DNA of 64,000 bases from Hemicentrotus pulcherrimus (GCA_003118195.1 BEXV01000025.1:65926-129925); one strand, 5' to 3'; counted from the stretch's first letter, positions 1 to 11,740 are shown. Numbers and translations: made by a program. The notes: generated from the sequence alone by a model not told the origin.

Positions 1-256
1 AAAAAAAGTGCGTCTTATACACGGAGATTTACGGTATGTACATGTGAGAAATATTGTCCAATCAGTTGCCTGCAGGAAGGCTGTAACTTCCAAGGCAATA
101 TTGTGGGCAGTCAAGCAAGAATCTGCATGATCTTATGATAGTTGCTGGTGCCTGTACGGTAAATCTCTGTTTTTATTTATTTAATTTTTTAAAGTTTCGA
201 TTTATGGCTCAGTAATCGGTGTGTTGACTCACCACTCGGAAACTAGAACAACACTC
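1..256. other. AT-rich flank with short inverted pair
   Basis: ACGGAGATTTACGGTA at 21-36 is the near reverse complement of TACGGTAAATCTCTGT at 155-170 (14 of 16). This may mark a ~150-base foldback element. Nothing else is recognised. Confidence 0.35.
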
Positions 257-480
257 AAATTTGTCTGTCATCTCGGTTTGAAAGCAATCTTTCTAATAGA
301 TCTCAATATGTAGTTTATAATAATAATTCCTCCAATTTTTCTTCTATTACACACGGCGTACCACAAGGTTCTATCCTAGGTCCTCTAGTGTTTTTAATTT
401 ACATTAATGATCTTACATATTCTTCTAAAAACGACATTGTTACTATTATTTGTGGCAAGTTCACAAGCACAAATCGGCAC
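257..480 (+). mobile_element. Non-LTR retrotransposon reverse transcriptase fragment
   Basis: The frame from about 262 stays open and reads SSRFESNLSNRSQYVV, then GVPQGSILGPLVFLIYINDL. This is the RT block with the invariant PQGSILGPL of Jockey/CR1-type LINEs. Both ends of the enzyme are missing, so it is a dead fragment. An inverted relative lies at 4697-4861. Confidence 0.8.
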
Positions 481-1800
481 CTTCAACTGCACCTTGCTGT
501 AAAATGAAAGTCCTTCCTCGTGTGGGTTTTCGGCAACAACAAAAACATCAATTTTTTTTAAACGGTTTTTTTCTTCATTTTTGTATATTTTATTTTATTT
601 TATTTTAATTATTATTTTTTTATAATTTTTTTAATAGATTTTTAAAAATATTTTGTTTGCCTCCAAAATAGGGGTGCATCTCGTAAAAAGCTTTGGATAT
701 TTTTAAACAGAGCTAAAAGATTGGGGTAAAATCTTTTCTCCTTTTCAATACCCAAGGAAATGACACTTTTCAAATTTCCAAATGGACCTTCGATCTGTAT
801 AAAATGCTGATTTTCTGTTGTTGCTATGTGGGATTTTTGCATTTTTATATTCTTGGTTTAATTTCTGAAGGGTAGTGGAACTATAGGTAGGGCCTATATC
901 TAGAGAGTAGATACATATGTGAAGGTACAGTGAGATTGACATCTCCGATGGCAATGTTTTCTCTGGGGTTGTGGACTTAAATTGTTTTAATGGATTCTAT
1001 GTACAGTGGCGCCGGGCTGTTGAAATCCCGATAGTCTGGGGTTGAAAGTTAGGGCTCTTAATTGTGTAATAGCCCATTGTATAAACATTCCAATCCTGTA
1101 ATTCGTTAAAAGTGTGGGTGTAAATAGAATATTGCCTGCTTATCACATGTACAGGCTAGTGGTGAACAATATTACGGGTACCTGGTCAAGCACTCGTTTT
1201 TGCTCATACAAAATGGGGAAGCAAAGTAATGATATGGTCACAAATGTTCGTACGAATCTCCCTGTTTTTCCATTGTATTCCCGAATTTCCATTGTCTGAA
1301 AATCGTTCGTACGGCGTTTGTAGCAGCCCCCAATGGTATTTGTGACCGAGGCTTAAGGCAGTGAATGCACATCATATAAGCAAAAAGAGAAGTGTGCTAG
1401 TTGCACAAACCATTATTATTGGAGCACATGAATAATTTAATTTGACAGGCATAATGTATCAAAACTTTCTTGTTTTAAGGGCCCACACACACTCTGGTTA
1501 TAGTATATACATGTTTTAGACAAATATTGACTGCTGTGAGGTCAAGGTTAAACCATGCCTCTCTGGTGATCCCAGTATAGTTCTTTGATTCTCAAATCAG
1601 GGCATGCATGTATGGTGCCTCACTGTTCTTAGATTTGAGTTTTCAATCTTATCCCTCAAAGTATTCAGAATCATGTACTAACAGAAACATGATAACATGA
1701 TGACATTTTACACATGTCTAGATGTGGTAACCATGTCGCAACCATGTTTTAAAATATGAAATCGTCCTTTCATGTAGCTGCCAAGTTGGGCAAAGTTATC
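481..1800. other. No recognised content
   Basis: AT-rich sequence with a T-rich low-complexity stretch at 560-660. No coding, RNA or repeat feature is supported. Confidence 0.5.
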
Positions 1801-1831
1801 AGAAAATGATAGCACTCTGCTATCATTTTCT
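1801..1831. repeat. Perfect 14-bp hairpin with 3-base loop
   Basis: AGAAAATGATAGCA, loop CTC, then TGCTATCATTTTCT. The arms are exact reverse complements. It is isolated, with no T-tract or neighbouring gene that would make it a terminator. Confidence 0.8.
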
Positions 1832-2836
1832 ATGTTGAAAAAGTTCAAAATTGGAACAAATATGTCACTGTCTGCCCATCAGGTTTAAAGGAGATCTCCC
1901 TGTTCAGTTTTACCTGGGATGAAAGATGCAATTGGGAAATCAGTGTGGAAATCATGTCACAATCTCTTAGGCTGTTCCTCAAGACAATCACTTATTCCTC
2001 AATTAACATTTCAAAGAGAATAATATGAATTAATTGATTCTCTTCTTCAGTCATATTGGGGAAGATCTGGGCCGTGTTTCATAAAACGTGTTATGATGAT
2101 TTTAATAAGCTACTGAAACCCTTTCATTTGATTGGCAATGTGCAGCAATTGTCATAGATCTGTCGCAGATGCTATTGAATGATAAGAAGTTTAAAAAATA
2201 GGACCCAGGTACTGTAGAACTACAATAGTTGAAATTAATGCCCTTTCTGCAAACAGATGATATCTCCATTTTACATTTGAGATGGAACTTTAAATGCCTG
2301 GTTCATGCTGAGTCCAAAGGTTGTACCTGTTAGTGTTCAATGTACATGAAAATGATATACATATAAACAAATTTATCTCATGTAGTAAGCAAAATTAGTT
2401 CATGAAACAATGGATTATTTTAGAAAATTCTTGATTACAGTGAGGGGAAATATTGGGGAAAACTATTATATGGGAAAATTCTCCCCCCCCAAAAAAAAAA
2501 ATGCACTGTAGCAAATTTATATCTAACTTTTTCCATAAAACATCTAGGAAGAGCTCCTTCGATAAAAGAGAAAAAATAGTGCCCAAGAGTGGCAGGTATT
2601 TATATTCTGACTTTTCATGAATTGAGATGTCTTGTTGGGACCTGGTTGGGTGGGGCTCAGTTGTTAAATGACGAATGTTTGTTCATTCATGACTATGTTG
2701 TTGCTGCTCTCCTTTTCAAACAAGTTCATTTTGTATGTACACATAGGGAAATGTAGATTACATGTACGATATAGACCAGTAGCCTTCAAACAGGATTTTT
2801 TTTGTGTGTGAAAATGACTTAATTTGAGTCTTTGTA
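1832..2836. other. No recognised content
   Basis: AT-rich sequence with homopolymer runs at 2484-2502. No gene or repeat family is recognised. Confidence 0.5.
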
Positions 2837-3222
2837 TTAAAGATAAAGGGGAGTTCTGGTTAAAAAAAAAAAAGGGAAAAAAAGAATTCTAACAGAATCA
2901 AACAAAACTTACACTGAATGTTCAAGATTATAAATTAATGTCATTTGCCATTTGCTGAGTAATGAGCATAACAAGATTAGGAAATCAAGGTTAGTAGCCC
3001 CGACACCATTTGTGTAGTCCCATATACATCTTTCTAAGTACAGTGCTTGTTACTCCTTACAAGACTGGGCCAAATTTATTATGATTTTAATGACTCCAGA
3101 ACTTGGCAGTACACACCAATACTTCCATGCATACGTGATCAACTTTTTCTGATCCATTCCACACCTTTTCTTTCACAATTAATGGAATCGGATGACCAGA
3201 ATTAACTCGCCTTTATCTTTAA
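2837..3222. mobile_element. TTAA-flanked MITE, family with TTAAAGATAAAGG ends
   Basis: It starts TTAAAGATAAAGGGGAGTT and ends with the reverse complement of TTAAAGATAAAGGCGAGTT, with TTAA at both ends as for piggyBac-type target sites. The right half (GGGCCAAATTTATTATGATT, TGATCAACTTTTTCTGATCC) is a diverged relative of the element at 58786-59145. There is no coding capacity. Confidence 0.75.
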
Positions 3223-3536
3223 AATGGGTGCTATATTCCTGATTACATCTATTAATTCTTTCAAACCTTTCAACTGTAACTTGAGAGGGGTGATTGACCA
3301 GAATTTGCTGACAGTTTCATATCTCAAAAATCTCATACTACCAATGATACATGTATAAGAGGAACCTAAAACTAACCAGAGAAAAATTTTTCTTGAGAAT
3401 GGGGTCTTTGGAATTATGATATTTATGAAAGATGAGCAAATTTTGGTAATGCCTAATTATGCAGGGCTTCACACTAGCTCTTTTCCTTGGGGGTCCAGAT
3501 TGAAAGTTTTGGGTCTACATGTACAGTGTATATGCA

Positions 3537-3921
3537 TTAAAGGGATCGTTTAACAATGTTAAATCTGAGATACACGGCCCTAAGTGTTATCAGTGTCTGT
3601 GATATGGTGAAATATTGAAGCCCTAAAAAAATCGAACTTCAAAATGATCAAGAAGTGCCTCAAAAAAGTAAAAATCTTTGAGTGACTGGTTTTACCATAC
3701 TCGTTTTCCCCAATTGACTGTAGTGTTATGAAAACCGTCAGGCGAACGGTTTTCAAAATTTGTAATTCCAATCATAAATATCTTGATAATCAGACAGGCG
3801 ATCGGCTTGTAAAATTTATGGGGTTCCTGACTAACCTAAAGGTTTATAATTATCATTGTATCATGAGCTAAATCCAGAATTTTGTTTCAGAATCTGAGAC
3901 AAAGTTACCGGATCCCTTTAA
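3537..3921. mobile_element. TTAA-flanked MITE, family with TTAAAGGGATC ends (copy 1)
   Basis: The termini are TTAAAGGGATC in inverted orientation within TTAA. The central palindrome GAAAACCGT-N7-ACGGTTTTC spans 3730-3754. The whole 385 bases align in reverse orientation to 58193-58562. Non-autonomous. Confidence 0.85.
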
Positions 3922-4696
3922 AGGAGAATGAAACCCTACATTTTAGCCTACGTCATTATGTAGAGGACATTTAAACTCACATTTTCATACAACAATCATG
4001 TTCGGAAGATATGTACATTCAACTAGGGTTCGACAAACTGACTATTGTCATCAGTGTAACTTCCCAGGTGGAGAAGCCCTATGAAAAATCCACAACCCCT
4101 ACTTAAAGAAAAGTTTGGCATTGAGAAACTTCTAGAGTGCATAGACCAGAACCAGGCTTATACCAGCAATTATTTTAGTCCACTGTAAAAGCTGAAACCT
4201 AATCGTAGCACATGCACACCTGTATTGCTGTGCGGGGTCAGTTTGACAGTACATTATTACCAGCAAAAGAAAAATGAAAGGAAATTAATTGAAAAAAACA
4301 TGATAAAGATGCGGTCACTAATTGAGTCACTAACCTGTATACTCGGTCGTAATTTCTGGAAGGCTTGATAAGAAAATGTTCATTTTGTACCTGTAAATTT
4401 TCCATTTTCCATGTACACCTGTAGCTGCATGTTGCATACATGTATATTGTGTTACTTCAAATATTGGATTTGGCAGAAAACTTTATTTTTCTTCCTTGGG
4501 TTGATAAACAAATTAAGATTGGCATACATGTAGTTTAAATTGATAATCAATATTCATCAGTTCAAAAATGGACAGCCCACCTGTCCGTCAGCTTATCTAC
4601 CGTAACTTACGTTGTATAAACCGCCCTCTTGTATTAACCGCACCCCTCTTTTTCGCCTTTATAAAAAAAAAAAATTAACTGCGAGGTAAAGCTGAA
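3922..4696. other. No gene; short dispersed repeat at 4598-4665
   Basis: TACCGTAA...GTATAAACCGCCCTCTTGTATTAACCGCACCCCT resembles, in reverse orientation, the spacer at 11690-11740 (GGGGGTGCGGCCTATACAAGGGTGCGG...TACGGTA), suggesting a dispersed repeat piece. The rest is unassigned. Confidence 0.4.
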
Positions 4697-4861
4697 TGTG
4701 TAAGATCATTAATGTAAATTTTAAAAAACAGTAGAGGACCAAGGATAGAACCTTATGGTACGCCGTGTAATAGAAGACAAATTGGAGGAATTATTATTGT
4801 AAACAACATATTGAAATCTATCAGAAAGATTACTTTCAAACCAAGATGACAGACAAATTTT
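4697..4861 (-). mobile_element. Inverted copy of the LINE RT fragment
   Basis: The reverse complement matches 257-418 with scattered substitutions and small indels, including the GVP(Q)GSILG block. A 3-base deletion and CAA-to-TAA type changes (ACCATAAGG) disrupt the frame, so it is dead. Confidence 0.8.
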
Positions 4862-6287
4862 AATTCCCTTGTGTAGTGCCTACAAGAATAACATACACAC
4901 ATGTAATATGCCATTTTTGTTGTTAGTCCATTTCAATTAGTCATGCACAAGGCTATCAAAATGCCTTGGGATGCCTTTATATACATGTGGTGTAGGATGA
5001 CTTTTTAAAAGTGTTAGCAAACAATCAAAGAATATCATCGATGACAGAGGAATCCTCAAATTTTTAAACTGCATTGAATTTTTGATGTTTGGAAAATGGA
5101 GGCTTTTTTTGTATTATTAGCAAATACACGGAACCTGATTCCTTTTGGAAAAATAAGGGACTTAGCTATATATTCAGGTTGTTAAATCAGAGTGTAAACA
5201 TTTCACTGATTATTAAAGAAGTGTTTTCATCCATTTCTAATATACAGTTTACAAACTTTGCATAATGCTTTCATACAATGTAAGTCATGCCTCAGGAGCA
5301 GAGAAAAGTTCTTTTTATAATTTAGATGTTTCACTTCCCACATATAGCCTTTATGTGCATTGTAAGGGTATCTGCACATGACTAAGTGAACTAGAAATAT
5401 ATTAAGTTCATTTGTGCATGGGAGGCCAATGGCTGTGGACAAAGGTGGAAAACTAAGCAAATTGTGTTGAAGTACAGTTAGATATTTGTAAACAGGTATC
5501 GATGGGACCATGTTCGACCCCCTTTGATCCCTTCCACATTATATACATGTATGGTAAAGCGCAGATTATGAAGGCAAACACTGTAGTTATATTAATTCTT
5601 ACATGAAATCATACACTCTACATTATTAAGTCTTAAATAAGCTCTTCTCCATTCTCTTCTCCATTCCATTTTAATGATTTAATATTTTGGCTCTTTGCAG
5701 ATGATTATGGGATCCCAGATATTCTTATCTTGTTTATAATATCATATCACATGGTTCAATTCAATAATTTCTTTCATCTACACTTCGAAAAAAAAACCTG
5801 TCATTTTGTAACAGGCCTTGCCCAACAATGCATATTTCCATGAATAAATATATGCCATTTCCATTTCCATTGTGCATATTGTTTGTACACATTGCACTGT
5901 GGGTGTAACATGATGTTATGAATGCCGTACCACTGGGAGGTGATATCCTTTGATTGCAGTACCCCCAAGGTCACATGTGACGTTTGTAATAGACAGGAAA
6001 ATTCACAGCTCATTAGCAAACAAAGGGGGCATAAAACAGCGTCTGTTTTGTTTTGCATTGTCCGGAAGCCGCATGCCTCCCAGTAATTAGTTTAACTGTT
6101 TAAACGAGGAAAGGGAAACTTTTTCTGCTCGTATGGTCGTGATTGTTGTTTTAGAGAAGTGTTTTATCTAGCCCCCTGGGAAGAATGATTTTATTTGGTT
6201 TTACGTTCAAGAAAATAACGCTTTACCTGTCATGAAATGTGCAATGTAAATATTCAAGTGGGTAGACTTATCTGGTCACCATTCCAT

Positions 6288-6289
<2 letters not shown>
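4862..6289. other. No recognised content
   Basis: AT-rich unique-looking sequence. Short open frames on both strands lack codon bias or known motifs. Confidence 0.5.

Positions 6290-6319
<30 letters not shown>
6290..6319 (+). repeat. Poly-G run of 30
   Basis: Thirty consecutive G on the + strand. Length is likely polymorphic and error-prone in assembly. Confidence 0.95.
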
Positions 6320-6320
<1 letters not shown>

Positions 6321-6419
6321 GGTTGTCCAAACTGATGTATTTTAAAAATTTTGTTATTGATGGTGAAATCCAAACTTCATGTACATACACATTTTATAGG
6401 CATCATACCATCCACTGAG

Positions 6420-6487
6420 ACTGAGAGCCAAAAGGGCATTTATTCATTTAACACAGAGCTAACGTCTCTTTGGCTGTCAACAGACGA
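6420..6487. repeat. Foldback repeat (GAGAGCCAGAAGGGCATTAA family), single copy
   Basis: The left arm CTGAGAGCCAAAAGGGCATTTA and right arm AGCTAACGTCTCTTTGGCTGTCAACAG are imperfect inverted repeats of the family found beside CACNB exons. Confidence 0.6.
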
Positions 6488-6879
6488 GTTATGAGTATGG
6501 CAGGCCAGGAGTTAAACTTATGAACCTGACAGTGAAAAAAATACATGGGGGCTCAGGGCAAAATAACCCCCGAAATGCACAAAAGAGCCCCCTAAAATCA
6601 GAAATGAGCCCCTGTAAATTTGCTTAGAGTTCAATGCAAAACAAATTTTGAGTGTTAATTTCATGCAGGCAAGTTTGAAAAGTAGCCCTCAAAAATAAAT
6701 ATTAATTTTTTCCATGATGAACCAACACATTTAGAATTTCCCCTAAGAGGTGTAATACATACATGTATTTCACCAAGGCCTTAATTATATGTCAAGGTTT
6801 TATGGCACAAAGAAAATTCAGTAATGTTGAGGTGCTGTATAAATATTGCATGTTACCTTGAACAATGATACACATTTTG

Positions 6880-6917
<38 letters not shown>
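6880..6917. repeat. (TA)n microsatellite
   Basis: About 18 TA units. Confidence 0.95.
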
Positions 6918-6923
<6 letters not shown>

Positions 6924-7308
6924 TCATGCTTTGCTGCTTCTTGAGTCATATCCCTCTCAATGTCTTTGCTCTTCATAGGAGGTTGGCTTCTGCATCAAAT
7001 GTGCACAGCTACATGCATAGCCGTATATCACAAGATACCTGTATTTACAGTTAACAAATAAATCCTTCATATCCTTACCAATTTGTACCAATTTTTGTAA
7101 TTTTTAAAGTATGTGAACAAATTAATTTTTCCCGATTTATGTTTCTGGGAAATGTGACAAATTAAAGCTTACGGTATAAATATTGAAAAGTATTTAATAA
7201 AGGCCCTAGTTAAACCAGTTCACCTTTCATTCTTATATTACCCAAAATACAAAGAACGTCATATTTACAAGGGGTATGAATAGTTTAGCTGTGAATTGTA
7301 TGTTTTCA

Positions 7309-7716
7309 AGATAAAGACCAGTTATGGTCATGCGATTGCATTGTGAAAGAAACCTGAAATCGATCAGAAAAGGTCGGTCATCTAGCATATAAGTATTGGT
7401 GTGTACTGCAAGGTTCTGGAATCATCAAAATAATAAGAAATTTTGGCCCAGTATTCATAAAGTTACAAGCACTGTACACAAAAAGACAGAAAGATGGGAC
7501 TACCGGTATGCACATGTGCGTGACGATTGCGTTTTTATCTCTCAAATCCCAATAGATAAACGAATTCACCAAATATATCAATTAGTAGGTGGTTTCCCTG
7601 CAAATTTTTTATCATCATGTAATATTCAAAATATAATCTTTCACATGATTGCTAATAAGAGCTTCCATTTCATTTTTTGAAATTGGGGCGTTTCCAATAC
7701 TGATCTTTACCTTTAA
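7309..7716. mobile_element. MITE of the AGGTAAAGACCAGT family, degraded left end
   Basis: It aligns over its length with 38251-38624: GACCAGTTATGGTCATGCGATT near the left end, AAGGTTCTGGAATCATCAAAAT inside, and GGGGCGTTTCCAATACTG...CTTTACCTTTAA at the right. The left TTAA is mutated. The two open frames covering it (7378-7581 - and 7396-7680 +) are passengers. Confidence 0.8.
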
Positions 7717-8343
7717 TGGGCAGTTTCTAAGTACAGGTACCAGTAATGTGTCTAAATTGCTAGATATGTTTTAATTGCTTATAACGTGGGCGCTAATTAA
7801 TTGCTTTGAACTTCGAAAGCACTCTGTATATATATTAAGTTCCATTTGTAAAAAGTAACCATTCAAGACTTTGATGCTCTCACTGATGCAAATATCTGGA
7901 TTTAAAAAATTTCTCCCTGCGATAGGCAGGAAATCGGGTATAAAAATATCAGTGTGAAACAATATTTTTTAACCTTTGCTCAACAACCGACTGTACTAGA
8001 ACCAAAGTTCTCATCGACTGAAAAACATTTCACAGTCCCTGCTTCAACATTGTGCGCTATTGTACTGTTTGCTTTCGTTATTATTATATTGAATTGAGTT
8101 GCCATTTATTGTCCATTCAGGATATTTTTTTTCTCACTGGTTTTACAATCATTGTTTATGTACATAATACAAGAAGAAATACACATTACAATAATAGCAA
8201 ACATAATAACATTCTGAAAATAATTGTCACATTGGAAACGAAACAACATTTATAAGTTGAAATCAGTACTTATATTTCCAGACCTCCGGGCTTGTGCGTT
8301 AAAAAGATGAATGGCGTTAGGGCCAAAGGATTGGCTGAAAGGG
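7717..8343. other. No recognised content
   Basis: AT-rich sequence without supported features. Confidence 0.5.
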
Positions 8344-8783
8344 TGTCTTATGAAACAATGGGTATGTTTATGCTCAGTTTTGAAGGCAGAATGAGTGATT
8401 TGAAATGCTCATCGTAATCGCAGTTCCACGGTGTACTGTTTATGCTCACTTCTCCGCCAGACTCTGGCTCCTCCAGGCAATTCTGGCTGGGTGGCCTTGC
8501 AGCTGGATTCGCAAACCTGCACTGCGCATGCTACATATGTACGTAGACCCACTAGAGGTCAGTGCGTTGACCCCATTTAAAAGCGTTTACAAATGATTGT
8601 TTGTTATGCTTCCCCAGAATTGCCGATCATAAACGCACCTTTGTGTGAGTTTACGATCGGCGTTTCTTATGATTCTACAAAAATGAGAAAGGACGCAACC
8701 GTGTTTTGAACTGAACGCGTAACAGATGCCTGATTCTGGCCAGAAGAAGCTGAGCATAAACGTACCCAATGTCTTATGAAACA
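8344..8783. mobile_element. TIR element flanked by a 14-base direct repeat
   Basis: TGTCTTATGAAACA occurs at 8344-8357 and 8770-8783. Between them, ATGGGTATGTTTATGCTCAG and the reverse complement of (T)TGGGTACGTTTATGCTCAG form imperfect terminal inverted repeats. The interior is similar, in reverse orientation, to 14623-14985. The direct repeat looks like a target duplication but could be part of the element. Confidence 0.65.
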
Positions 8784-9379
8784 GAAATGGTCGTGCGTTA
8801 CGTGCTCCTTCGGTAAATGTTCCGCAACCTTTCCTTCAATAACCTTATTCCTAAAGTGTAACGATCAATCACCTGAACAGAAAATTCTGTATAGTAGATG
8901 ATTCTTTACAACCCTGTGAAGAAGATAGTATGAAGAAAAAAGAGAATAACATAAAACCCCGCGTATCGGGAGGGCAATGAGTCAGACTCGGGTCCTTGCA
9001 TGCCCTATTCTGTGCGGATGCGTACGTATGCGTTAAGTAGTCAACTCAAGAGGACGTATTACAGATCACCGGGAGTGTATGTAAACTGCAAGTCTCTTGT
9101 AGAAGGAATATATGAAGCTTATGGTTTGACTACAGTATAGCAACATGGAACCCCTTACATCAAGAGCAAAAGCATTTTGATGATTGGTATACTTTAACTT
9201 CAACCCTAGACCAAACCCCATGCCTTATAGGCTTAACCTACCTTAGAGCCTGTCTGCACTAGTCTGGCCAAAAGGGATTAGAACTCCCAGCGTGGTGACT
9301 GGCCGGTGGTGATCTCATCAAATCAGCTCTCACTTTACATAAGAAAAAGGGGATCATGGGGGACCAACAGGAACCGATT
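8784..9379. other. No recognised content
   Basis: The CG-richer segment 8950-9060 has no recognised coding or RNA signature. Confidence 0.45.
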
Positions 9380-9707
9380 AGGCATTGTTTGCTATATAAA
9401 GGGCGCAAGTTGCTATAAGTAGTGCAGTGTGGCTTTAAAATCCATTTGAAACCTTAGAGGATTTTCACACATGCTGAGGTTCAGTTAATTTTTTTCTTGA
9501 AAGCATACTGCATTTCACATGTTTTTGTTGTGATATATGTTAGCTCGGCAACATTTGTGTGGGAGTTTGGCACAAGATGGATTGACACAAACTCATGTGT
9601 CTGTAATTAAGTCATGTAATAAATGTCCATATAACCTCACATATCAAGTGTTTGGATCATCATTGATAATGTAACCAAGTTGCACAACATGGTGGCAGCG
9701 GTGGGAT
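9380..9707 (+). mobile_element. Possible LTR remnant with primer-binding site
   Basis: A TATA box (GCTATATAAAGGG, 9391) and AATAAA (9618) are followed by an end ACAACA (9684-9689) and directly by TGGTGGCAGCGGTGGGAT (9690-9707). This is the layout LTR end + TGG-starting primer-binding site of Ty3/Gypsy-like elements. The left LTR boundary and any gag/pol were not found, so it is at most a remnant. Confidence 0.4.
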
Positions 9708-11093
9708 CGACACTGTAAATGGGTGCACATACATGTAGGGTCATCATTGAGCACATTGACTTTTTTCATCCCCACTTGCCATTTATTTAGTAAACCAAAA
9801 AAACACCTTTATTGCAGTATATATGAGCAAGCTGTAACCCTGCACCTATATCTTTGAAAAAATAAAGCCTAATACAATAGTTGAGAGAGCAACATGTGTG
9901 AAACAGGAACGCTCCTTGAGGCTTATATTCCCAAGGTACATACATGTACTTTGTTTTTCCATGTACATGTACATGAATGTCCAATGGACTAATGAAACAA
10001 AGCGTTAAGTGCATTAAAGACAAAAGATATCTCTCAAAAAATAATTCATAATTACTCCTTAACTTATTGGCATGGAAAATATTAATATAACGATATTGTT
10101 GCGGCAGCAGCTATTATTTATGAAGGTCCAATTCTTAATTCTTCAATAAAAGAATGTGGTATTTGCAATGGCAAAACGATTTCCAAGTGGTTTGAAAAGT
10201 AGCAGGTTTGGGGTTTGTTCCATATGTCATATTTTGATTAATGTTTAGCTGCCTCATGAAAAGTAAAAATTCTTTATGCTGATATTACTACATATCTACC
10301 CTAGATAAATCTAATTTTGCATTTTTAACCTGAAGATCCCATGTTTGAAACCAAGTCACTGCACTTAACTGCCCTGTTGTAACGGCTAACGGGCATTAGT
10401 CCTCATTAACAAGTCCATCAGAGAGGAGTTAAAGCCATTGGTGCTCTGGTTGCTTACAAACAAGCATACCATACTAAATATGCTTTTCTTAGAAGTCAGA
10501 TAAAATCGAATCATCAAACCAAACCAAATGTATTCTACATGTTTGAACTTTAATGCTGATTAAATGTATGTTAATCGTGTGCACATGCAGAACACATCTC
10601 ATTTTAGGCATGACATATGTCACAAAATTATGCGCAGCGAGTTATTACCGACTACAAAAATAGAGCAATGCTATATGCATATACATTGTAGATAGATATG
10701 TATGTATTACAGGACACATTAATACTAATGTTTATGCATGTCTTCTTGGAAATAATGTCTTTGAAATGTCAACGAAATGTCAATAGTTTCAAGCCTTATA
10801 CAAAATACACTGCAAGAGAAAATTGTCATAAAATTTATATTCAACAGGTACATGTGAAAGTAGTGACATGGCTTTTTACCAAAAGTGTTTTTACACTCAA
10901 GAGACATGTATTCCTCTATTTAGGCAAAAGTTGCTTGTCAGTGGTAATCCCTAAAATAATTATATTATCACATTGATTTTTAGTGGGCACTTTCCACAAG
11001 GTGTGAAAACAAACATACAAAACTTTTTTTTAAAAAGGTTGAATGAGATTGATGTTCATTGAATAAAATACACTTATGATTAGAATACCATAT
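9708..11093. other. No recognised content
   Basis: AT-rich sequence with scattered ACATGTACATG runs. No coding feature is supported; the 92-residue open frame at 10698-10976 has no recognisable motif. Confidence 0.5.
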
Positions 11094-11352
11094 ACATGTA
11101 ACTGCTTATATTGAAAACTCACATTTGTACATACATACACTTGGATCATGGTGGTGTTTATTTTACCTGACTGCTAAGAAAGCATAAATGCTTGTAAGTA
11201 GGCAACCAGACGGTCGATGGCCTTAGGTCCTCTCCGAAGGACCTGGTAATTAGGATTAATGCCTTACCAAAGGGCACTAGCGCATCGCCTTGGTTTCGAA
11301 CCCAGGTCATCAGATTACGAGACCACTGCTCTACCGACTGAGCTAAGGCGCC
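11094..11352 (-). mobile_element. tRNA-derived SINE with Deu-like core (copy 1)
   Basis: On the - strand from 11352 the sequence reads GGCGCCTTAGCTCAGTCGGT, with an intact A box, then a CGT-anticodon-like loop CTCGTAA, then GGGTTCGAAACC (B box, 11292-11303). The downstream body AGTGCCCTTTGGTAAGGCATTAATCC resembles the Deu core of DeuSINEs (TGTCCTTGGGCAAGGCACTTAACCC type). The acceptor stem 3' half (AGGCGATG) pairs imperfectly with GGCGCCT, so it is a SINE head rather than a tRNA gene. The far end of the body is not precisely defined. Confidence 0.7.
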
Positions 11353-11557
11353 TCCTCACATACACTGTATACATATACTTACCATGTTACATACAATCTT
11401 CTTGTATGTTAATTTTTTTATGAAATGTATTGCTATCTAAAATAATATTGCTAATGATATTCGTTTGTCGTGTTCCAATTATCGATCATATTATTGACCG
11501 CTACGCCGGTCCTCCCTTAGAGTTTAAAAGACGCTTCCTTAAATTAGTTTTTATCAC

Positions 11558-11590
11558 CTGACGAAGTGTTGCAGCGGCGCACGAAACGTC
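11558..11590 (+). ncRNA. Hammerhead-ribozyme-like core (tentative, copy 1)
   Basis: CTGACGA, an 18-base segment whose ends can pair (GTG...CAC), then GAAAC. These are the conserved blocks CUGANGA and GAAA of a hammerhead in the right order. Stem II carries a bulged A and I could not confirm stems I and III. Penelope-like and retrozyme elements carry such motifs. Low confidence. Confidence 0.25.
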
Positions 11591-11674
11591 ATGATCTTTT
11601 AGATACCTTATTGACCACATTGCGAGACAAACGAATATCACTAGTGATATTATTTTCAATACTACATGTACATG

Positions 11675-11740
11675 NTTTGAAGGTCATAATCGGGGGTGCG
11701 GCCTATACAAGGGTGCGGCGTTATCACCGGCAAATACGGT
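11675..11740. other. Spacer between duplicate units, begins with an N
   Basis: An undetermined base at 11675 is followed by GGGGGTGCGGCCTATACAAGGGTGCGGCG...AATACGGTA, a piece also seen in reverse at 4598-4665. The N at the exact unit boundary raises the possibility of an assembly join. Confidence 0.6.

Larger units (their letters stand above)
11094..11674. repeat. Tandem duplication, unit 1 (581 bases)
   Basis: Unit 1 is nearly identical to 11741-12321 at a constant offset of 647. It contains a tRNA-derived SINE on the - strand and an inverted pair GATATTCGTTTGTC (11457) / GACAAACGAATATC (11626). It ends immediately before an N at 11675. Confidence 0.9.

Noticed and set aside
7378..7680. 67- and 94-residue frames
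   Set aside because: Both fall in a MITE copy, and the frames are not kept in the other copies.
11281..11352. Functional tRNA-Thr(CGT) gene on the - strand
   Set aside because: A and B boxes are good but the 3' acceptor-stem half does not pair fully, and a SINE body follows; copy 2 has a mutated A box.
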